DNA of 64,000 bases. Source: Rhizobium sp. Root274 (GTDB lineage Bacteria; Pseudomonadota; Alphaproteobacteria; Rhizobiales; Rhizobiaceae). Positions 7,856 to 16,876 of this stretch are shown piece by piece. Position 1 is the first letter of the stretch. The number at the start of each line of letters is the position of its first letter. The translations under genes were made by a program, and so were the position numbers. Location of the stretch: NCBI RefSeq assembly GCF_001429245.1, contig NZ_LMJE01000001.1, positions 732,944 through 796,943 of the forward strand, given 5' to 3'. The notes below the pieces were generated by a model that worked only from the letters and a program-made list of their open reading frames with translations, was not told the origin of the DNA and made no database searches.

Positions 7856-8724
7856 GCGTGTTCGATCTCTTGATTGCGCCCTTTGCCGATTACGGCTTCA
7901 TGCGCCGCGCCCTGATGGCCGCCATCTGCCTCGGCTTCAGTGCCGGGCCAATCGGCGTGTTCCTGCTGCTTCGCCGGATGAGCCTGATGGGGGACGCGAT
8001 GAGCCATGCAGTGCTGCCGGGGGCTGCCATCGGCTATCTCGTCGCCGGTTCGCTGTCGCTCACCGCCATGGGCATTGGCGGGCTGGTTGCGGGTCTGTCG
8101 GTCGCGGTGCTCTCCGGCCTCGTCAGCCGCTCGACCGTGCTGCAGGAGGATGCGAGTTTTGCCAGCTTCTATCTGGCGTCGCTCGCACTCGGCGTGCTGA
8201 TCGTGTCGCTGCGCGGCTCGAATATCGACCTGCTGCATGTGCTGTTCGGCACCATCCTTGCCATCGACGCCCCGGCGCTGACGCTGATCGGTGCGATCAG
8301 CACGCTGACGCTGATTGCCTTGGCGCTGATCTACCGGCCGCTGGTGCTGGAATGCCTCGACCCCGGCTTTCTGCGCGCGGTCGGCGGCCGTGGCTCGCTC
8401 TACCACTTCGCCTTCCTGCTGCTCGTCGTGATCAACCTCGTCGCCAGCTTCCAGGCATTGGGCACGCTGATGGCAGTCGGACTGATGATGCTGCCGGCGG
8501 CGATTGCACAGCTCTGGGCGCGTACGCTGCCGGGTATGATGGCAGTCTCGGCCGTGACGGCGATCGTCTCCAGCTATATCGGCCTGATTGCCTCCTTCCA
8601 TTTCGAACTCGCCTCCGGTCCGACGATCATCCTGACGGCAGCCTGTCTTTACGGGATCTCGATCCTCATTGCCCCGATGGGCATTGCCCGCCGCTTCTTC
8701 CCCCGGCCGCATCTCAAGGCTTGA
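7852..8724 (+). CDS. aztB: Zinc ABC transporter permease (AztB/TroB type)
   Basis: A protein of 290 residues with about eight to nine hydrophobic segments and the ABC-3 family pattern, including MSLMGDAMSHAVLPGAAIGYL near residue 45 and the late AVGLMMLPAAIAQLW. It forms the membrane channel of the zinc importer with the ATPase. It overlaps the ATPase gene by four bases (ATGA) and lies 40 bp from the binding-protein gene, all under the Zur-like box. Confidence 0.9.
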   Translation: MSVFDLLIAPFADYGFMRRALMAAICLGFSAGPIGVFLLLRRMSLMGDAMSHAVLPGAAIGYLVAGSLSLTAMGIGGLVAGLSVAVLSGLVSRSTVLQEDASFASFYLASLALGVLIVSLRGSNIDLLHVLFGTILAIDAPALTLIGAISTLTLIALALIYRPLVLECLDPGFLRAVGGRGSLYHFAFLLLVVINLVASFQALGTLMAVGLMMLPAAIAQLWARTLPGMMAVSAVTAIVSSYIGLIASFHFELASGPTIILTAACLYGISILIAPMGIARRFFPRPHLKA

Positions 8725-8764
8725 GAGCGCGGCACCACACCGCCTGAACTCCAAGGAGTGTCTC

Positions 8765-9664
8765 ATGATCCGCAAGCTCACCCTCCTCTCCGCCCTTCCC
8801 TTGATCGCGTCACTTTACGGTTCCACGGCGCTCGCCGGCGAACCGGTCAAGGTGGTCGCCTCCTTCACCGTGCTTGCCGATGTGGTGGCGCAGGTGGGTG
8901 GCGATCATGTCGCCGTCTCCAGCCTGGTCGGGCCCAATGGCGACCCGCATGAATTCGAGCCATCTCCATCAGACGCCAAGGCGCTGAAGGCCGCCAAGGT
9001 GACCTTCATCAGTGGCGAAGGGCTGGAAGGCTGGATGGAACGGCTGATTTCGGCTTCGGGCTATGAGGGCAAACCGGTGGTCGCTTCCGAGGGGATTGCG
9101 CTGCGCAGCATGGATGAGGACGGCAAGACCGTGACCGATCCGCATGTGTGGAACAGCCCCGTCAACGTGAAGGTCTGGGTCGACAATATCGAGGCAGCAT
9201 TAGCAAAGGCCGACCCTGATGATGCTTCGGATTTCGCGGCCAATGCCAAGACCTACAAGGCGAAGCTTGATGCCATGGACGCCTATGCGCATGAGAAATT
9301 CGACGCGATCCCGCAAGCCAGCCGCAAGATCCTGACCAGCCATGACGCCTTCGGCTATCTCGGAAGGGACTATGGCGTGACATTCCTGTCACCGCTCGGA
9401 CTTTCGACCGAAACCGAAGCCTCCGCCGCCGAGATCGCCCAGCTGATCGAGCAGATCAAAACAGAGCATGTGAAGACCTACTTCCTGGAGAACTCCAACG
9501 ATCCGCGCCTAGTCGAGCAGATCGCCGGTGCGACCGGGGCGCAGTCGGGCGGTGAGCTTTATGTCGAGTCGCTGTCGGAGAAGGACGGCCCGGCGTCGAC
9601 CTATGAGCAGATGTTCCGCTACAATGTCGACCAGCTTTCGGCCGCCATGGCAAAGTCGAGCTGA
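8765..9664 (+). CDS. aztC: Zinc ABC transporter substrate-binding protein (AztC/TroA type)
   Basis: A protein of 299 residues with a signal peptide (residues 1-24, ending ALAG) and the cluster A-I metal-binding fold. Probable zinc ligands are H62 (DPHEFEPSP), H127 (DPHVWNS), H193 (SHDAFGYLG) and D274 (EKDGPASTY). The histidine-rich loop of ZnuA is missing, as in AztC-type proteins, which take zinc from a chaperone (AztD) or directly. No aztD follows here. ATG 8765 is preceded by AAGGAG. It is the last gene of the operon, and a strong terminator follows at 9692. Confidence 0.88.
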   Translation: MIRKLTLLSALPLIASLYGSTALAGEPVKVVASFTVLADVVAQVGGDHVAVSSLVGPNGDPHEFEPSPSDAKALKAAKVTFISGEGLEGWMERLISASGYEGKPVVASEGIALRSMDEDGKTVTDPHVWNSPVNVKVWVDNIEAALAKADPDDASDFAANAKTYKAKLDAMDAYAHEKFDAIPQASRKILTSHDAFGYLGRDYGVTFLSPLGLSTETEASAAEIAQLIEQIKTEHVKTYFLENSNDPRLVEQIAGATGAQSGGELYVESLSEKDGPASTYEQMFRYNVDQLSAAMAKSS

Positions 9665-9691
9665 TCGCAAGCCCTGCGACACATTGTCAGT

Positions 9692-9720
9692 AAGCCCTCC
9701 CCTTCGCGGGAGGGCTTTTT
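9692..9720 (+). terminator. Rho-independent terminator after aztC
   Basis: AAGCCCTCCC and GGGAGGGCTT form a 10-bp stem around a CTTCGC loop, followed by TTT. This is a classic terminator for the zinc operon. Confidence 0.9.
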
Positions 9721-9722
9721 CG

Positions 9723-10031
9723 TCAATGGGCGAGGTCGAAGACCAGGATGCCTGCCAGGCCTCCATCGGTCGCATGCACGATGCGCTCGCCGACGGCGAC
9801 ATGCTGCGGGTGCTTCAGATAGTAGTCGCGGACCAGTTCATCCTCGAAGGTGACGATGAAGCCGTCATTGTAGCCGCCGCTCAGGCCCTCGGGCGAGACA
9901 TTCGGCCCGAACTTCACCTCGAGCATGCCGGGCACGACATCCTTCAGCTCCGCAATCGCGGCATAGATCGCCTGCTTCTCGGCCTCCTGGACAGCGGCCT
10001 TGAAGCGCAGGAACACGCAGTGCTGGATCAT
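9723..10031 (-). CDS. Dabb (stress-responsive alpha/beta barrel) family protein
   Basis: A protein of 102 residues beginning MIQHCVFLRFK, with PGMLEVKFGPNVSPEGLSGGYNDGFIVTFED and a C-terminal LVFDLAH, the pattern of the Dabb family. These ferredoxin-like dimeric proteins include stress-induced proteins and some enzymes; the role here is unknown. The start at 10031 has GGGAGA upstream. The stop lies next to the convergent aztC terminator, which may serve both genes. Confidence 0.85.
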   Translation of the reverse strand: MIQHCVFLRFKAAVQEAEKQAIYAAIAELKDVVPGMLEVKFGPNVSPEGLSGGYNDGFIVTFEDELVRDYYLKHPQHVAVGERIVHATDGGLAGILVFDLAH

Positions 10032-10170
10032 GGATGTCTCCCGTGTGTTTCGTTTTGAGGCGAGCATAGGGGGAATGGGGGGATTGGCAAGGGTGCATCC
10101 GGGCAAGGCTCCGTTGCAAAACCAGCAGTTGCTGCCCATCATACTTCGTCACCGACTTCAGTGATAATTA

Positions 10171-10186
10171 GTTGTCATTTGACAAC
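10171..10186. promoter_or_regulatory. Perfect palindrome before the HicA-like/HTH pair
   Basis: GTTGTCATTTGACAAC is a perfect 7-2-7 inverted repeat, 34 bp before the chosen start. TTGACA inside its right arm (10179) and TATTTT at 10202, 17 bp apart, look like a -35/-10 promoter, so a bound protein would block transcription. An operator for the HTH protein downstream is inferred; TTGTC-N4-GACAA also resembles CRP/FNR-type sites. Confidence 0.6.
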
Positions 10187-10219
10187 CGGTTCGTTCACCT
10201 TTATTTTGAGGAGGCGTTG

Positions 10220-10474
10220 TTGAGGCGCAGGCATCCGAACAAGGAGATCGAAGACGCCCTGCGGTACGCGGAATCACAGGGCTGGAGGATCGAGATCGGC
10301 GGCAGCCACGCCTGGGGACGGATCTACTGCCCCTACGACGACAAGACCTGCCGTTGTGGCGAGTTCTGTATCACGAGCGTCTGGAGCACGCCGGCTAATC
10401 CCACCAACCATGCACGGGCGCTCCGCCGCGTGGTGGATCGTTGCAGCCGGCGCCGGGACGAACGAAACGACTGA
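10220..10474 (+). CDS. HicA-like small protein, putative toxin with cysteine motif
   Basis: A protein of 84 residues: basic start (RRRHPNKEIEDALRYAESQGWRIEI), then GGSHAWGRIYC, CPYDDKTCRCGEFC and STPANPTNHARALRRVVDRC. The GW-x-hydrophobic-x-GSH arrangement recalls HicA, an mRNA-cleaving dsRBD-like toxin whose catalytic residue is the histidine in GSH, but the cysteine cluster CPYDDKTCRCGEFC is not part of HicA and may bind metal. TTG 10220 was chosen for the GAGGAG six bases upstream; a longer frame from TTG 10172 would begin inside the palindrome. The stop lies 11 bp before an HTH gene. The toxin function is inferred from fold resemblance and context. Confidence 0.55.
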   Translation: MRRRHPNKEIEDALRYAESQGWRIEIGGSHAWGRIYCPYDDKTCRCGEFCITSVWSTPANPTNHARALRRVVDRCSRRRDERND

Positions 10475-10485
10475 GGTTTTCCGAG

Positions 10486-10989
10486 ATGACCGAATACGCC
10501 TTTGTCCTGAAGTACCGGCTCTCTCATGGGACGACCGGTGAGGCCGCTGTTGAGGCTCTGGGGGCGGCTGGCTGCACCGATGCGCTTGTGGGCATCGGCA
10601 TTGCCGGGCGGCTCGCGCTTGAGTTCGATCGTGAAGCGGAGGACGCGCCGAGTGCGATCGCTAGCGCCATCGACGATACCGCACGCGCCCTGCCCCAAGC
10701 GGAGCTCATCGAAATCGGGCCCGATCTGGTCGGACTCACCGAAATTGCTGAACTGCTTGATGTCAGCCGGCAGAACATGCGCAAGCTGATGGTCGGCGCT
10801 CCCGGCTCGCCTTTACCCGCGCATGACAGTAGCACGACCCTGTGGCATCTCGCGGATGTGCTTGACTGGCTGGTCGCCGTCAAAGGCTACCGGATCGACC
10901 CAGAACTGCGCGAGACTGCACGTGCGGCGCGGAGCATCAATCTGGACCGACTGATTTTCCGCCACGCCAGCACTCTTGTCACCGCCTGA
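10486..10989 (+). CDS. HTH DNA-binding protein, putative antitoxin/regulator of HicA-like partner
   Basis: A protein of 167 residues. Residues 1-80 (EYAFVLKYRLSHGTTGEAAVEALGAAGCTDALVGIGIAG onward) look like a compact alpha/beta domain of about HicB-core size. Residues 83-130 hold an excisionase/MerR-like helix-turn-helix (LTEIAELLDVSRQNMRKLMV, then LWHLADVLDWL). The C-terminus is helical and basic. It follows the HicA-like gene by 11 bp in the toxin-first order typical of hicAB. A labile antitoxin that also represses its own promoter at the palindrome 10171-10186 is inferred. I do not recognise a named family. Confidence 0.55.
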   Translation: MTEYAFVLKYRLSHGTTGEAAVEALGAAGCTDALVGIGIAGRLALEFDREAEDAPSAIASAIDDTARALPQAELIEIGPDLVGLTEIAELLDVSRQNMRKLMVGAPGSPLPAHDSSTTLWHLADVLDWLVAVKGYRIDPELRETARAARSINLDRLIFRHASTLVTA

Positions 10990-10997
10990 GCCCATCG

Positions 10998-11465
10998 TCA
11001 CTTCACCAGCAGCGACTTACCGAAATTTGAGGTCTTGAACGGCTCCATGCCCTTGCGGGCGAGTTCGTCGGCGCGTTCGTTTTCCGGGTGGCCGGCATGG
11101 CCCTTGACCCAGTGCCACTTGACCTTGTGGCGCTGGTTGGCGGCATCGAGCGCCTGCCAGATTTCGCCGTTCTTGACCGGCTTCTTGTCGGCGGTCTTCC
11201 AACCGTTTTTCTTCCAGCCGAAGATCCACTTCGAGATGCCGTCCATCACATATTTGCTGTCGGTGTAGAGATCGACTTCGCAGGCATCCTTCAAGGCATT
11301 AAGCGCGCTGATGGCGGCGAGCAGTTCCATGCGGTTGTTGGTGGTGTTGGCTTCGCCGCCGCAGAGTTCCTTTTCGACGTCGCCATAGCGCAGCACCGCC
11401 CCCCAGCCGCCGGGGCCGGGATTGCCCGAGCAGGCGCCGTCGGTGAAGATGTCGACATGTTTCAT
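10998..11465 (-). CDS. rnhA: Ribonuclease HI
   Basis: A protein of 155 residues that matches bacterial RNase HI in full. The four acidic catalytic residues are visible: D in [18 protein letters not shown] in [10 protein letters not shown] in LYTDSKYV and D in NERADELA, and the basic [15 protein letters not shown] handle is present. It degrades the RNA strand of RNA-DNA hybrids. Its start overlaps the end of thrB by four bases (ATGA), so it is cotranscribed with it. Confidence 0.97.
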   Translation of the reverse strand: MKHVDIFTDGACSGNPGPGGWGAVLRYGDVEKELCGGEANTTNNRMELLAAISALNALKDACEVDLYTDSKYVMDGISKWIFGWKKNGWKTADKKPVKNGEIWQALDAANQRHKVKWHWVKGHAGHPENERADELARKGMEPFKTSNFGKSLLVK

Positions 11466-12427
11466 GAAATCAGTCCGTATTCGGAGGCATTGGTGACGGC
11501 GCGGTGGAAGCGCAGTTTCTTCAGATATTCGAGCGGGTCCTTCTTCACCACCAGCGCGCCTTCCGGCGTTGTCAGCCAGTCATAGAGGCGGGTGAGGAAG
11601 AAGCGCAGGGCCGAGCCGCGGCAGAGTACGGGCAGGCTTGCGATCTCGTTCGCCGAGAGCGGACGCACCGAGAGATAGCCCTCGATCATCGCCTTGCCCT
11701 TGGTGATGTTGTAGGAGCCGTCCTTTTCGAAGCACCAGGCATTGAGGCAGATCGAGAGATCGTAGACGAGGAAGTCGTTGCAGGCGAAATAGAAGTCGAT
11801 CAGGCCTGAAAGGTCGTCCCCGAGGAAGAAGACGTTGTCGGGGAAGAGGTCGGCATGGATGACGCCTGAGGGCAATTCCTTCGGCCAGTGGGCGGCGAGG
11901 AAATCGAGCTCGGCACCGATTTCGTCTTCCAGCCCGATCTCGACCTCATCGGCACGCGCCTCGGACTTTGCCCAGAGCGTCTGCCAGCCTTCAAGTGACA
12001 GCGCGTTGGGGCGAGTGAGTTCAAAGCCTTCACCGGCGACATGCATGCCGGCGAGAGCCTTGCCGACTTCACGGCAGTGCTGAGCCTCGGGCTTGCGCAG
12101 CCACATGCCTTCCAGAAAGGAGATGAGGGCAGCCGGCCTGCCGGAGAGTTCGCCGAGTAGAGCGCCATCCTTGCGCGGCAAAGGCAGCGGGCAGGACAGA
12201 CCGCGTTCCGACAGATGATGCATCAGGCCGAGGAAGAAGGGCAGATCGCCCCGGTCGACACGCTTTTCGTAGAGCGTCAGGATCAGCGGCTGCTTCGTCG
12301 TGTGCAGCAGGAAATTGGTGTTCTCGACGCCTTCGGCGATGCCCTTGTAGGACAGAAGCTCGCCGGCATCATATTGGGCGAGGAAGGCCTTCAGGTCATG
12401 CTCGTTGATATCTGTATAGACTGCCAC
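11462..12427 (-). CDS. thrB: Homoserine kinase, APH-fold type
   Basis: A protein of 321 residues of the aminoglycoside-phosphotransferase-like ThrB found in alphaproteobacteria. It carries the catalytic loop [14 protein letters not shown] (HxD...N), the metal-binding [17 protein letters not shown] and an N-terminal NTNFLLHTT nucleotide-binding strand. It phosphorylates homoserine in threonine biosynthesis. GTG 12427 gives the family's usual start (VAVYTDI). ispH, its usual rhizobial upstream neighbour, lies 3 kb away here because hicAB, a GGDEF-EAL gene and a small membrane gene sit between. Confidence 0.95.
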   Translation of the reverse strand: MAVYTDINEHDLKAFLAQYDAGELLSYKGIAEGVENTNFLLHTTKQPLILTLYEKRVDRGDLPFFLGLMHHLSERGLSCPLPLPRKDGALLGELSGRPAALISFLEGMWLRKPEAQHCREVGKALAGMHVAGEGFELTRPNALSLEGWQTLWAKSEARADEVEIGLEDEIGAELDFLAAHWPKELPSGVIHADLFPDNVFFLGDDLSGLIDFYFACNDFLVYDLSICLNAWCFEKDGSYNITKGKAMIEGYLSVRPLSANEIASLPVLCRGSALRFFLTRLYDWLTTPEGALVVKKDPLEYLKKLRFHRAVTNASEYGLIS

Positions 12428-12543
12428 AGCTTCAGGTTCCGTGCCGCTTTGAGGATGAACCAAGTCCTATAACGGGTGGAACGCGCATGCCAGCCCCGCA
12501 GCGACACGGGGCACAGGAAATGGGGATAGGCGAGATGTCGCGA

Positions 12544-12978
12544 TCACGCGGAGAGCGCATAGCCCCGGATATTGTTCGGGTTCTGGTCGTCCTTCATCTG
12601 CCGCTCCGCCGCCTGGGCAAGGAATCCAGAGCGTGTCAATCCATGCGCCTCAGCGTGCGAGTCGATGGCGCGCAGAAGGTCTTCCGCGATGGTAATGTTA
12701 ACGCGGACTGCCTTCTTTGCCGGGCTTCGGAGCGGGATAAGAACGGCCACGGCATCGCTGTTTTCAGGATCAGACATGATCGCCTCTAGTGAAGACGGTT
12801 CCGGAATGGCCTCGCCATCCTCAATCATGCCTTCAACATGAAATGCCAGCGCTTCTTCGGCCATGCGCCGGGCGTCATCCAGATCCGTGCCGGCCGTTGC
12901 CACACCCGGGAAATCGGGAAAGGACACGCCATAATCGCTATCCGGGTCCTTATGGATTAGGCCAATGAAATTGTGCAT
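12544..12978 (-). CDS. hicB: HicB-type antitoxin with ribbon-helix-helix C-terminus
   Basis: A protein of 144 residues: an N-terminal HicB core (DYGVSFPDFPGVATAGTDLDDARRMAEEAL) that occludes the toxin, and a C-terminal RHH-like DNA-binding segment (VRVNITIAEDLLRAIDSHAEAHGLTRSGFLAQAAERQM). It neutralises HicA and represses the operon. It starts four bases after the hicA stop, the standard toxin-first order. Confidence 0.92.
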   Translation of the reverse strand: MHNFIGLIHKDPDSDYGVSFPDFPGVATAGTDLDDARRMAEEALAFHVEGMIEDGEAIPEPSSLEAIMSDPENSDAVAVLIPLRSPAKKAVRVNITIAEDLLRAIDSHAEAHGLTRSGFLAQAAERQMKDDQNPNNIRGYALSA

Positions 12979-12982
12979 GTGA

Positions 12983-13171
12983 TCATCTCAGCTTCAGAGC
13001 GGACTGTTTTTCGACGTTCTTCAGTGTGCCGATCGGCAAGTCTCTTTTGGGATGCGGAACAGTGACGCGGCCAGGCTTCTTGTCATGTTTGAACTGAACA
13101 TGGCTGCCCTTGGTGGAAACCTCGTACCACCCATCAGCCCTCAAAGCGGCAATGACGTCCGAGCTCCTCAT
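12983..13171 (-). CDS. hicA: HicA mRNA interferase toxin
   Basis: A protein of 62 residues with the canonical HicA pattern: SSDVIAALRADGWYEVSTKGSHVQFKH (catalytic His in GSH) and VTVPHPKRDLPIGTLKNVEKQSAL. It cleaves translated mRNA when released from HicB. Length and motif are intact. Operon control is probably through the palindrome just upstream. Confidence 0.93.
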   Translation of the reverse strand: MRSSDVIAALRADGWYEVSTKGSHVQFKHDKKPGRVTVPHPKRDLPIGTLKNVEKQSALKLR

Positions 13172-13176
13172 GCGTC

Positions 13177-13203
13177 AGTTATACACACCCTATGCGCATA
13201 ACT
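13177..13203 (-). promoter_or_regulatory. Imperfect palindrome upstream of hicAB
   Basis: AGTTAT and ATAACT arms, with partly matching inner bases, frame a 15-bp centre starting 6 bp before the hicA ATG. A HicB-binding operator is inferred from position. Confidence 0.5.
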
Positions 13204-13294
13204 CAAGAAATTCCCCTCCCGTCTCTGCCCTGAACTTTACGCTTCCCTAATTGAGTTGCGGTAGCTTCATCTGAAACGATGATGGGACGGAAGC

Positions 13295-15028
13295 ATGGAC
13301 CTGCCGGAAAGCGCCTCCATGGCGCATGCCTTCACCGCTGCGATGAGTGTCGCCCTCATCATCGTGGATGGCCGTGGCGACATTCAGTTCGCCAATCCCG
13401 CCTTCTGCTCCCTGTTCGGCTATGAAGCCGATGAGATACGGGGGCGGCCGGTCACGATCATCATTCCTGAGCGTATGCGCGGTGCCCATACGGTCGGCAT
13501 GTCCAATGTTGCGGCGGGGGCCAAGCCGGGTCTTGGCGGCAAGCCTGTCGAGGTCTCGGCGATCAAGAGCGATGGCACGGAGTTTCCCATCGAGATCACA
13601 CTCTCCACCTGGAAGACCGAAAAGGGCTTTTGGGCGGGAGCCGCGATCAAGGACATTTCCGAGCGACGGGAGCGGGATGCAAAGCTGATGCGCCTTGCCT
13701 CTCACGACACGCTGACGGGACTGCAGAACCGGCACGAATTCATGAGCACGCTGGCACAGAAGCTCTCGTCGGGCATGGCCTGCAGTCTCTTTCTAATGGA
13801 TCTCGACGGCTTCAAGGAAGTCAATGATACCCATGGCCATGTTGTCGGCGACAGTCTTCTGCAGGCGGTCGCCGTGCGCATTCCCTATTTGGTCGGAGAC
13901 AGGGCGTCTGTCGGCCGGCTTGGCGGCGACGAGTTCGCCATCTGCTATGCCAATAACGGCGATCCGATGCTGGCCCAGAAAGAAGCCGCCGCCATTCTCG
14001 ATGCCTTTCGCAAGCCGTTCAGCCTCGGCGGTCTGGATCTGGAACTGGGTGCCAGTATCGGGATCGCGATTGCGCCGCGGCATGGCAACGATGCCGACGA
14101 ACTTCTGGCATCGGCCGATTTCGCACTTTATTGCGCCAAGGCCGCCGGAGGGCGGGCCTATCGCTTCTTCGAGCCGTCCATGCGCTCAGAGAGCCAGGCC
14201 AGACGCGCCACGCGCGACGACTTGCGGCGCGCCCTGCGGTCAGGTGAACTGGAGCTCTACTACCAGCCGCAAGTGGAACTCTCTACACGCCGTATCGTCG
14301 GCTTCGAGGCGCTGATCCGCTGGAACCATCCGACCCACGGGCTACTCCTGCCCGGCCGCTTCCTGCCGTCGCTGGAGCAGAGTTCCGTCGCGACCGAAAT
14401 CGGCTGGTGGACCCTGGACGAAGCCTGCCGCATGGCCGCTCTCCTCAACGAGGGCGGCGAGGTCTGCAAGGTCGCCGTCAATCTCTTCGCCCAGCAATTT
14501 CGCGCGCCCAATCTGCGCGATCGTGTGGTGGAAGCGGTGACCCGGCATGGTCTTGCTCCGGCTTGCCTGGAACTTGAGGTGACCGAAGAGATCACGCTCA
14601 ACGACAACGAAGCAAGTTTGCAAACGTTAAACGGAATCCGCGATATCGGCGTCGGCGTGGCCTTCGATGACTTCGGGACCGGCTATGCATCGCTATCGTC
14701 GCTGCAGCGCTTTCCCTTGAAGACGCTGAAAATCGACAAGGCCTTTATCCGGGACATCCAGACCTCGGCTTCCGATGCCGCCATCACGCGCGCACTCGTG
14801 GCGATGAGCCGCGAGATGGGGCTCGACACTGTGGCAGAGGGTATCGAAACCGAGGCCCAGGCGGCGGTGTTGCTCGCCATGGGATGCGATCAGGGCCAGG
14901 GCTATCTCTTCGGTCGGCCCATGCCGGCGCAAGATGCGCTTGAATTCTTCCGACAGGTGCAGGTGCGTTCGAACTCCGCACTGTCACCAACACTCTTGGT
15001 CGCGCAGGCTTCAAGCCGCAGCCGGTAA
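13295..15028 (+). CDS. PAS-GGDEF-EAL c-di-GMP enzyme (cytoplasmic)
   Basis: A protein of 577 residues without membrane segments. A PAS domain (residues 8-125, ALIIVDGRGDIQFANPAFCSLFGY) precedes GGDEF (about 135-295; intact GGDEF near residue 210) and EAL (about 305-560; EAL near residue 338, DDFGTGYAS, KIDKAF, AEGIET). Both catalytic signatures look functional, so it could make or degrade c-di-GMP; the DGRGDIQ-type PAS resembles those that bind haem or small ligands, but no ligand can be assigned. It sits divergently from hicA, with 123 bp between, in a block that separates ispH from thrB. Confidence 0.95.
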   Translation: MDLPESASMAHAFTAAMSVALIIVDGRGDIQFANPAFCSLFGYEADEIRGRPVTIIIPERMRGAHTVGMSNVAAGAKPGLGGKPVEVSAIKSDGTEFPIEITLSTWKTEKGFWAGAAIKDISERRERDAKLMRLASHDTLTGLQNRHEFMSTLAQKLSSGMACSLFLMDLDGFKEVNDTHGHVVGDSLLQAVAVRIPYLVGDRASVGRLGGDEFAICYANNGDPMLAQKEAAAILDAFRKPFSLGGLDLELGASIGIAIAPRHGNDADELLASADFALYCAKAAGGRAYRFFEPSMRSESQARRATRDDLRRALRSGELELYYQPQVELSTRRIVGFEALIRWNHPTHGLLLPGRFLPSLEQSSVATEIGWWTLDEACRMAALLNEGGEVCKVAVNLFAQQFRAPNLRDRVVEAVTRHGLAPACLELEVTEEITLNDNEASLQTLNGIRDIGVGVAFDDFGTGYASLSSLQRFPLKTLKIDKAFIRDIQTSASDAAITRALVAMSREMGLDTVAEGIETEAQAAVLLAMGCDQGQGYLFGRPMPAQDALEFFRQVQVRSNSALSPTLLVAQASSRSR

Positions 15029-15103
15029 CCACTGACTTTTACAGAACTGGCTGTCGAGGAGCGATAGCGAAAGGCAGCAAGGGGATGGCAGAGGCCAGCA
15101 TTC

Positions 15104-15400
15104 CTATCGGAAGAATGCAGAATGGAGGCCCAAACCCACCAGCATCAATATCACTACCCAAGGACCAGTAATCATCACGCGGCGAAGCCACGGGCTGGAC
15201 TTCCATACCGCTAAACTCGCTTTTCTAATCCGCGAATCTGCCTCACCAAGGGTCTCTCCAGGCTTTTCGAAGGGAACTGTGTTCCGGCTCACCTTTACGA
15301 AAAACAGGATGCCTGCCAGCCAGGCAGCAACGAATCCCGCCATCATCACGAGCAGATAAGACATGGCGAACAGTCGCGACCATTGACCCATGACGTTCAA
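15104..15400 (-). CDS. Small two-helix membrane protein of unknown function
   Basis: A protein of 98 residues with hydrophobic segments at about 13-35 (SYLLVMMAGFVAAWLAGILFF) and 75-95 (VMITGPWVVILMLVGLGL), joined by a basic/acidic cytoplasmic loop. No family is recognised. It is 28 bp downstream of ispH on the same strand and could be cotranscribed. Confidence 0.6.
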   Translation of the reverse strand: MNVMGQWSRLFAMSYLLVMMAGFVAAWLAGILFFVKVSRNTVPFEKPGETLGEADSRIRKASLAVWKSSPWLRRVMITGPWVVILMLVGLGLHSAFFR

Positions 15401-15428
15401 CTCCCGAAGGCCGATAGCTCGCCGCAGA

Positions 15429-16433
15429 TCAGCCGTTGACCCAAGCCATATCCTCTCTCGTCAGTTCGACCTCGCGCAGTTCGCGGTTGACGAGGAAGTG
15501 CTCGTTTTCTTCGGCCGTGATCGCCAGTTCCACCTTGGCGTCAAAACGCTGGCGGAAGGCTTCGATGATTTCGTCGACGATGACTTCCGGGGCCGAGGCG
15601 CCGGCGGAGATGCCGAGTGTGCCGATGACGCCGACATCGTCCCAATCGATTTCAGAGGCGCGCTGGACGAGCATGGAGCGGGTGGCCCCGGCCCTCAGCG
15701 CCACTTCGACAAGACGCTTGGAGTTGGAGGAGTTGGGAGCGCCGACGACGATGAACAGGTCGCAGCCGGGCGCTGCCTGCTTGACGGCTTCCTGACGGTT
15801 GGTGGTGGCGTAGCAGATGCTGTCAGCCGAGGGGGCGGTCAGATTGGGGAAGCGCTCTATCAGCTTGGCGATCACACCGGCCGTGTCATCGACCGACAGC
15901 GTCGTCTGGGTCACGAAGCCGAGATTGTCGGGGTCTGCGGGGGTGTAGGCCGCGGCGTCTTCGACGGTTTCGACCAGCGAGACCGAGCCTTCCGGCAACT
16001 GGCCCATGGTGCCGATCACTTCCGGATGGCCGTTGTGGCCGATCAGGATGACGTGGCGGCCGAGGCGCTGGTGGCGCATGGCCTGCTTGTGGACCTTGGA
16101 GACAAGCGGACAGGTGGCGTCGAGATAGAAGAGATTGCGGCTCGTCGCATCCTCGGGCACCGATTTCGGCACGCCATGGGCGGAAAAGACCACCGGCTGC
16201 TGGCGGTGCTCGACCGGGATTTCGTCCAGTTCCTCGACGAAAATCGCGCCCTTGGCCTCCAACCCTTCCACGACATATCTGTTGTGAACGATCTCGTGGC
16301 GCACATAAACCGGAGCCCCGTAGCGCTTGAGCGCCAGAACGACGATCTGGATCGCGCGGTCGACGCCGGCGCAGAAGCCGCGCGGGCCGCAAAGCCTGAT
16401 CGTCAGAGGAGGACGGTTTATGTGCATATTCAT
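15429..16433 (-). CDS. ispH: 4-hydroxy-3-methylbut-2-enyl diphosphate reductase
   Basis: A protein of 334 residues. The three cysteines that bind the Fe-S cluster are in [22 protein letters not shown] and [24 protein letters not shown] and IGHNGHPEV carry substrate-binding histidines. It performs the last step of the MEP isoprenoid pathway; dxs, the first step, is also in this window (52988). An internal ATG at 16427 (MHINRP) is the other likely start. It follows the DUF1304 gene by five bases. Confidence 0.97.
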   Translation of the reverse strand: MNMHINRPPLTIRLCGPRGFCAGVDRAIQIVVLALKRYGAPVYVRHEIVHNRYVVEGLEAKGAIFVEELDEIPVEHRQQPVVFSAHGVPKSVPEDATSRNLFYLDATCPLVSKVHKQAMRHQRLGRHVILIGHNGHPEVIGTMGQLPEGSVSLVETVEDAAAYTPADPDNLGFVTQTTLSVDDTAGVIAKLIERFPNLTAPSADSICYATTNRQEAVKQAAPGCDLFIVVGAPNSSNSKRLVEVALRAGATRSMLVQRASEIDWDDVGVIGTLGISAGASAPEVIVDEIIEAFRQRFDAKVELAITAEENEHFLVNRELREVELTREDMAWVNG

Positions 16434-16438
16434 CGGGT

Positions 16439-16804
16439 TCAGCCAGCAATCAGGACAGCAACAAGAGCGAGCGCCGCGGGCAGAGCCTGAATGACAAAGA
16501 TCTTCCGCGAGGCCGTCGCTCCACCATATAGGCCGGCAACCAGCACGCAGCCAAGGAAAAACACCTGGATTTGATAGCCGACGGCGAGATCGGGATGCAG
16601 CAGGCCCCAGACCAGGCCTGCGGCGAGGAAGCCGTTATAGAGGCCCTGGTTCGCCGCCATCACCTTGGTCGATTCCGCCTGCTCCGGCTTCAGGCCGAAG
16701 GCGCGACGACCGGTCGGCGTGGTCCAGAGGAACATTTCCAGGACGAGAATATAAATGTGCTCGAGCGCAACAAGCGCCACCAGTGTCGAAGCCAGATATG
16801 ACAT
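16439..16804 (-). CDS. DUF1304 membrane protein
   Basis: A protein of 121 residues with four hydrophobic segments and the family's pattern [28 protein letters not shown] and [16 protein letters not shown]. The family is widespread in bacteria and its function is unknown. It sits directly before ispH with a five-base gap, suggesting one transcript. Confidence 0.88.
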   Translation of the reverse strand: MSYLASTLVALVALEHIYILVLEMFLWTTPTGRRAFGLKPEQAESTKVMAANQGLYNGFLAAGLVWGLLHPDLAVGYQIQVFFLGCVLVAGLYGGATASRKIFVIQALPAALALVAVLIAG

Positions 16805-16876
16805 TCAGTTTCCCCCAAAGACAGCCGCGATTCCGGCTGCATGTGGAGCGTGTTTAACCGAAATTGCCCGGTGCCT

